From the NCBI RefSeq assembly GCF_007993735.1, contig NZ_CP042453.1, positions 2,728,001 through 2,792,000 on the forward strand: DNA of 64,000 nt. Direction: 5' to 3'. This DNA is from Arenimonas daejeonensis. GTDB lineage: Bacteria; Pseudomonadota; Gammaproteobacteria; Xanthomonadales; Xanthomonadaceae. Under the pieces are notes generated by a model. That model was given only the letters and a program-made list of their open reading frames with translations. It was not told the DNA's origin and searched no databases. Positions 59,110-64,000 of this stretch are shown here, piece by piece (positions within the stretch are counted from its first letter, which is position 1; each line of letters begins with the position of its first letter). Position numbers and translations under genes: made by a program.

Positions 59110-60435
59110 ATGTCTTTCGAAACCCTTGGGCTCGCGCCCGAGCTGAACCGTGCGCTCGCCGAACTCGGCTACGCCAACGCCACCCCGATCCAGGCCGAAG
59201 CGATCCCGCTGGTCATGGCCGGCCACGACCTGATGGGCGGCGCCCAGACCGGCACCGGCAAGACCGCCGCGTTCTCGCTGCCCCTGCTGCACCGCCTGGC
59301 CCAGGCCGGCCCGATGCACGGCCCGCGCAAGCCGCGCGCGCTGGTGCTGGTGCCGACCCGTGAGTTGGCCGTGCAGGTGTTCGACAGCCTGCGCGCCTAC
59401 GGCAAGCACCTGCGCCTGAACGCCACCACCATCTACGGTGGCGCCGGCATGCAGCCGCAGATCGACGCGCTGCGCCGCGGCGTGGACATCCTGGTGGCCA
59501 CCCCGGGCCGCCTGCTCGACCATCTCGAGCGCCGCAGCGTGGACCTCTCGCACGTCGAGATCCTGGTGCTGGACGAAGCCGACCGCATGCTCGACATGGG
59601 CTTCCTGCCCGCGATCAAGCGCGTGATGGCCAAGATCCCGTCGCGCCGCCAGACCCTGCTGTTCTCGGCGACCTTCGAGGACGCGATCAAGAAGCTGGCG
59701 ATGGAATTCCTGCGCGAGCCGAAGGAAGTGCAGGTGTCGGTGCGCAACGCCGTCGCCACCAACGTCACCCACATCGTGCATCCGGTGGATGCGAGCCGGA
59801 AGCGCGACCTGCTGCTCGAGATCCTGAGCAAGCGCTACGAGGACCAGGTGCTGGTGTTCGGCCGCACCAAGCACGGCTGCAACCGCCTGTCGGAGCAGTT
59901 GGACAAGGCCGGCATCAATTCGGTCGCCATCCACGGCAACAAGAGCCAGGCGCAGCGCCTGAAGGCCCTGCGCGACTTCAAGTCGGGCAAGGCCCGGGTG
60001 CTGGTCGCCACCGACGTCGCCGCGCGCGGCCTCGACATTCCGCTGCTGCCGATGGTGATCAATTTCGATCTGCCGATGGTCGCGGAAGACTACGTGCACC
60101 GCATCGGCCGCACGGGCCGCGCCGGTGCGTCCGGCGAGGCGATCTCGCTGGTGTCGCATGACGAAGGCGGTCTGCTGCGGGCGATCCAGCGCGTGCTCAA
60201 GGCCGACATCGAGATGGTCGAGGTCGAGGGTTATTCGCCGAGCCGTCCGATCCGCATGGGCAACGATGCGCCTTCGCCGGCCGGTCGTCCGGGTGGGCAG
60301 CGTCCGCCGCAGCGCCATGCGCGCCGTCCGCACGCGGGCAATGGCGAGCGCCACGCGCATGCCGGCCCGAAGAGCCACAGCGGCAGCCGCGACGGAAGCC
60401 GCGGCCGTGGCGACAATCCGCGCGCCGCTCGCTGA
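59110..60435 (+). CDS. rhlE: DEAD-box RNA helicase RhlE
   Basis: ATP-dependent RNA helicase, 441 residues. All motifs are visible: Q motif 'ATPIQAEAIPLVMAG', I 'AQTGTGKT', Ia 'PTRELAVQV', II 'VLDEADRMLDMG', III 'SAT', V 'ATDVAARGLDIP', VI 'HRIGRTGRAG'. The C-terminal 60 residues are His/Arg/Gly/Pro-rich. The 291-bp gap before it holds no gene; a long leader, as in cold-inducible helicase genes, is possible. Confidence 0.95.
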   Translation: MSFETLGLAPELNRALAELGYANATPIQAEAIPLVMAGHDLMGGAQTGTGKTAAFSLPLLHRLAQAGPMHGPRKPRALVLVPTRELAVQVFDSLRAYGKHLRLNATTIYGGAGMQPQIDALRRGVDILVATPGRLLDHLERRSVDLSHVEILVLDEADRMLDMGFLPAIKRVMAKIPSRRQTLLFSATFEDAIKKLAMEFLREPKEVQVSVRNAVATNVTHIVHPVDASRKRDLLLEILSKRYEDQVLVFGRTKHGCNRLSEQLDKAGINSVAIHGNKSQAQRLKALRDFKSGKARVLVATDVAARGLDIPLLPMVINFDLPMVAEDYVHRIGRTGRAGASGEAISLVSHDEGGLLRAIQRVLKADIEMVEVEGYSPSRPIRMGNDAPSPAGRPGGQRPPQRHARRPHAGNGERHAHAGPKSHSGSRDGSRGRGDNPRAAR

Positions 60436-60457
60436 TTCCTGCTGTTTCGCTTGATGG

Positions 60458-60487
60458 AAAGGGCCGCCTTGTGCGGCCCTTTCTTTG
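60458..60487 (+). terminator. Terminator after rhlE
   Basis: Perfect 10-bp stem AAAGGGCCGC/GCGGCCCTTT, 5-nt loop, then CTTTG. Confidence 0.85.
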
Positions 60488-60521
60488 GGCTCGCGGTTGG
60501 GGGTTGGCGTCGCCGGAAGCA

Positions 60522-61231
60522 CCGGAGGAGTGAGACCCTCTTTCTGCTCAGTGAAGCCTTTTATTTCGCAGAAAGAGGGTCTCACTCCTCCGGCACTTCC
60601 GGTTCGGATCATCCGGATCGCTGATTGGAGTTCATGAGCGGCATCGGCGCTTTGCTTGCGCGTAGGCCTTGCGGGCTTCCGCATGTGGGATCTTTCCTGC
60701 GCCTTGTCGTTTGCTAAAACGCTCGCGTCCCTTGTCGGCAGCGCGCCTCCCGTGGGGCGCGTTCCCTGAACGCGTCCGGTGCCATTTGCGCAAACTGGTC
60801 AGGCGTACTCGCCGCTGCGCGGCGAAAGGCCAAAACGGAATCCTTGCGGCGAGGTGATCACCCGCCCAAGGGTATGCGGCCTGCCATGTGCAGTTGTCGT
60901 CGCAGTTGTCGTTGCAGTTGCGGTTCGCCGCCCAGCGGCGAGTCTTCGTCGCAACCTTGCCGAAATGGCACCGGACGCGTTCAGGGGAACGCGCCCCACG
61001 ATAGGCGATCCACCCCGATTTTGAGCGAGCCCCCACTTAACAAACCGCGTGGCGCAAGAAAGATCCTCCATGCGAAAGCCCGCAAGGCCTACGCGCAAGC
61101 AAAGCGCCGACGCCGTCAGGAACTCCCTTCACGAAACGACACGGGTGGTACCGGCGGTGCCGGAGAGTCGAAGGTCTCTTTCTGCGAAATAAAAGGCTTC
61201 ACTGAGCAGAAAGAGACCTTCGACTCTCCGG
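60522..61231. repeat. 710-bp quasi-palindromic repeat block with two terminal hairpins
   Basis: Each end is a perfect 26-bp hairpin: 60522-60547/60568-60593 and 61160-61185/61206-61231. Their 20-nt loops are identical in inverted orientation (TCAGTGAAGCCTTTTATTTC read in the first). Further inside, 60641-60703 matches the reverse complement of 61051-61114, and 60746-60829 that of 60920-61000, so two diverged copies face each other around a centre of about 95 bp containing CAGTTGTCGTYG tandem units (60891-60920). No gene is credible inside this 880-bp gap. Confidence 0.85.
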
Positions 61232-61318
61232 TATCGACGGCGCCATACCCACCAAGCCACTTGCCTTCCGTCACGCGGAGCAGGAAGCTCCCGACCATCC
61301 CGGGCAAGGAGTGAAGAC

Positions 61319-61711
61319 ATGTTGCGGAGCATCCTGGCGGTGTTGGCGGGTTTCCTGGTGATGGGCATCACCGTGGCCGCAGTGCAGTGGCTGGGGCACA
61401 CGCTGTATCCGCCGCCGCCCCTGGACATGAGCGACCGCGCCGCCATGGACGCCGCCATCGCCGCCATGCCCGCCATGGCCCTGGGCTTCGTCCTGATCGC
61501 CTACGCCTTCGGCATGTTCCTGGGCGCCTACACCGCCAGCACCATCAGCCTGGCGCACCGGCGCGGCGTCGCCTTTGTCCTGGCCGTCGTGATGCTGGCC
61601 CTGATCGTCATGAACTTCCTGTCCTTCACGCATCCGATGTGGATGGTCGTGATCGGCCTGCTGATCCCGTTCCCGTTCGCCCTGATGGCCTGGAAGCTGG
61701 CCCTGCGCTAG
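61319..61711 (+). CDS. Small integral membrane protein, unknown
   Basis: About 130 residues with four hydrophobic segments, beginning 'MLRSILAVLAGFLVMGITVAAVQWLGH'. The spacing of helices resembles small DUF-type membrane proteins in proteobacteria; no function is known. AAGGAGTGAAGAC before the ATG is a strong ribosome-binding site. Convergent with the EamA gene, overlapping it by 4 bases. Confidence 0.82.
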   Translation: MLRSILAVLAGFLVMGITVAAVQWLGHTLYPPPPLDMSDRAAMDAAIAAMPAMALGFVLIAYAFGMFLGAYTASTISLAHRRGVAFVLAVVMLALIVMNFLSFTHPMWMVVIGLLIPFPFALMAWKLALR

Positions 61712-62589
61712 GCCTTCGGACCGGCGGAACGCACGCTAAGCCAAGCACCTGCCAGCAGCAGGCCCACCGCTACCGCCTGCGTCCAATGCGGCGCGGCGCG
61801 GCCGAAGAGCAGCAGCAGGCCGGTGGACAGCAGCGGCGCCGCATACGACAGCGTTCCCAGCACGGCGATGTCGCCGCGTTTGGTGCCGATGTCCCACAGC
61901 CAGAAGGCGATGCCGGTCGGCCCCAGGCCGAGCACGGCGATCACGCCCCACTGCAGCGGCGTCGGCACCACCGTGGTCTCCAGCGCGAAATGCGCCATGG
62001 CGCCCAGCAGGCCCACCGCCAGGCAGGCGCCGGCCATCGCGGTGCTGGGCACCGCTTCGAAGCGCCGGTTGAGCACCGAATAAAGGGCCCAGACCAGGGC
62101 CGCGCCGAGCGCCGCGAGATAACCGGGCACGTGCGCCGGATCGATGTCGACGCGCCCGCCGCGTGACACCAGCAGGAAGGCCGCCGCCAGCCCCAGCGCC
62201 GTGCCCAGCCACTGTGCCGGCCGCACCGCTACGCCACCGAGCATCGCCGCGAACACCACGATCAGCAGCGGCCACAGGTAATTGATCAGGTTCGCCTCGA
62301 CCGCCGGCGCGCGCTTGAGTGCGATGAAATACAGCGCGTGGTAACCGAACAGCGCGCCGATGCCGAGCGCACCGGCCGCCAGCGGCTGTTTCAGCGCCGG
62401 GAAGCCCGGCCCACCCGGCCGCAACAGCAACAGCACGCCGGACACGCCGGCGATGCCGAAGCCCAGCGCCAGCAGCTGGAACGGCGGGATGTCGCCGGTG
62501 GCCGTGGTCAACACGGCCAGCGACGACCACAGCAGCACCGCGGCGAACCCGGCCAGGGTGGCGCGACGACGGGAGGCGGCAGGGGTCAT
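61708..62589 (-). CDS. EamA/DMT-family exporter (aromatic amino acid exporter YddG-like)
   Basis: Ten-helix drug/metabolite transporter of 293 residues, two EamA repeats. 'LLWSSLAVLTTATGDIPPFQLLALGF' and 'EANLINYLWPLLIVVFAAML' resemble YddG-type exporters. Substrate is inferred only. Start at ATG 62589. Confidence 0.88.
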   Translation of the reverse strand: MTPAASRRRATLAGFAAVLLWSSLAVLTTATGDIPPFQLLALGFGIAGVSGVLLLLRPGGPGFPALKQPLAAGALGIGALFGYHALYFIALKRAPAVEANLINYLWPLLIVVFAAMLGGVAVRPAQWLGTALGLAAAFLLVSRGGRVDIDPAHVPGYLAALGAALVWALYSVLNRRFEAVPSTAMAGACLAVGLLGAMAHFALETTVVPTPLQWGVIAVLGLGPTGIAFWLWDIGTKRGDIAVLGTLSYAAPLLSTGLLLLFGRAAPHWTQAVAVGLLLAGAWLSVRSAGPKA

Positions 62590-62694
62590 GGCTTGATCGG
62601 TGTCAGGGTCGGCAGACAATACCGAAACCCGGGGGAACTCACGCGGCGGTTTCCGCCGGACGGGCGATAATGGCCTCCCTTTCCGGAGACCCCG

Positions 62695-63689
<995 letters not shown>

Positions 63690-63690
<1 letters not shown>

Positions 63691-63779
63691 TGCGCACCGT
63701 GGTGTTGCCGCTGACCGCGCTGACCCTGGCGGCCGTCGCCTGGCGCGAGCTGCGGCAATGGCTCCGCGGCAGGCGCTGA
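63690..63779 (+). CDS. Possible 29-residue membrane peptide after the antiporter
   Basis: ATG shares one base with the antiporter stop (TGATG). It encodes 29 residues: a hydrophobic stretch ('VVLPLTALTLAAVAW') and a basic tail rich in Arg. The coupling-type overlap supports translation, but there is no homology evidence. Confidence 0.35.
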
Positions 63780-63782
63780 AAC

Positions 63783-64000
63783 TCAGAACGGCTTGGCGAG
63801 CACCAGCCAGATCACCGGGATCAGGAACAGCAGCGGCAGCTCGTTGAACCAGCGCAGCGTAGTCGGCGACGGCAGTTCGCCACCGGCCGCGGCCTTCTTC
63901 AGCCAGCGGCCCGCGACGATGAAATAGGCCAGCAGCGCCGCCACCAGCCCCAGCTTGGCGTGCATCCAGCCGCCACTGATGCCGAAGTACAGCCACAACA
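63783..64000 (-). CDS. HemJ/CopD-like membrane protein (5' end outside window)
   Basis: The last 72 residues of a minus-strand gene cut by the window edge. 'ISGGWMHAKLGLVAALLAYFIVAGRW' and the terminal 'RWFNELPLLFLIPVIWLVLAKPF' match the C-terminus of the HemJ (protoporphyrinogen oxidase)/CopD-like TIGR00701 family. The conserved His of 'WMHAKL' is present; the rest cannot be judged. Confidence 0.8.
   Translation of the reverse strand, partial: LWLYFGISGGWMHAKLGLVAALLAYFIVAGRWLKKAAAGGELPSPTTLRWFNELPLLFLIPVIWLVLAKPF

Noticed and set aside
60522..61231. Insertion sequence
   Set aside because: No transposase frame, and the inverted arms are two facing copies of a repeat, not IS ends with target duplications.

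Overview
The window is high-GC DNA from a gammaproteobacterium. Gene content and order (pstAB-phoU, eno-ftsB-ispDF-truD-surE-pcm-nlpD, rlmE-ftsH-folP, hfq-hflXKC-purA, kdsA-pyrG) and the protein sequences point to Xanthomonadaceae/Lysobacteraceae. The intergenic hairpin repeats are reminiscent of Lysobacter, but the genus is an inference.

Layout. 1-2.35 kb: end of the phosphate-uptake operon (pstA partial, pstB, phoU). 2.35-2.85 kb: two diverged, inverted copies of a structured repeat. 2.85-5.95 kb: tandem glycine riboswitch and gcvP. 6.0-9.4 kb: arsenic cluster (arsH divergent from arsR-gapdh-arsJ). 9.5-12.7 kb: an ECF-like sigma factor and a bufferin/Hvf RiPP metallophore operon whose precursor carries ten EGKCG motifs, followed by its MNIO maturase, partner protein and DoxX protein. 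12.8-17.2 kb: rnt, a small membrane protein, rlmB, rnr and tRNA-Leu(CAG). 17.3-21.9 kb: a secreted unknown, cstA with its ybdD partner, and a Y-family polymerase. 21.9-29.7 kb (minus strand): putP, miaA, hfq, hflX, hflK, hflC, a DUF2065 protein, purA. 29.8-45.0 kb: mostly minus-strand housekeeping genes (folP, ftsH, rlmE, nlpD, yqaA, pcm, surE, truD, ispF, ispD, ftsB, eno, a lipoprotein, kdsA, pyrG), with yhbY, an Mth938-like gene and an Smr gene on plus. 45.2-52.6 kb: parE, a secreted protein behind a sigma54-type promoter, an N-formylglutamate hydrolase, a DadA-like oxidase, a DUF418 protein, slyD and an NlpC/P60 lipoprotein. 52.7-57.3 kb: an archaic (Csu-like) chaperone-usher pilus operon, also behind a sigma54-type promoter. 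57.4-64.0 kb: ybaN, a thioesterase, a YkvA protein, rhlE, a 0.7-kb quasi-palindromic repeat block, an EamA exporter, a Na/Ca exchanger and the 3' part of a HemJ/CopD-like gene.

Caveat for every reader: about 30 single-base indels, almost all in short G or C runs and mostly deletions, break reading frames in genes that cannot all be dead (eno, parE, purA, kdsA, ispD, miaA, gcvP). Restoring one base at each site gives full-length family members. I therefore treat them as sequencing or assembly errors; each affected gene is given as one feature spanning the break, with the site noted.

The most interesting items are the EGKCG metallophore operon; two different families of paired inverted hairpin repeats with compensated stems; and a shared 15-bp palindrome upstream of two sigma54-type promoters, which suggests one enhancer-binding protein controls both the pilus operon and a secreted protein of unknown function.
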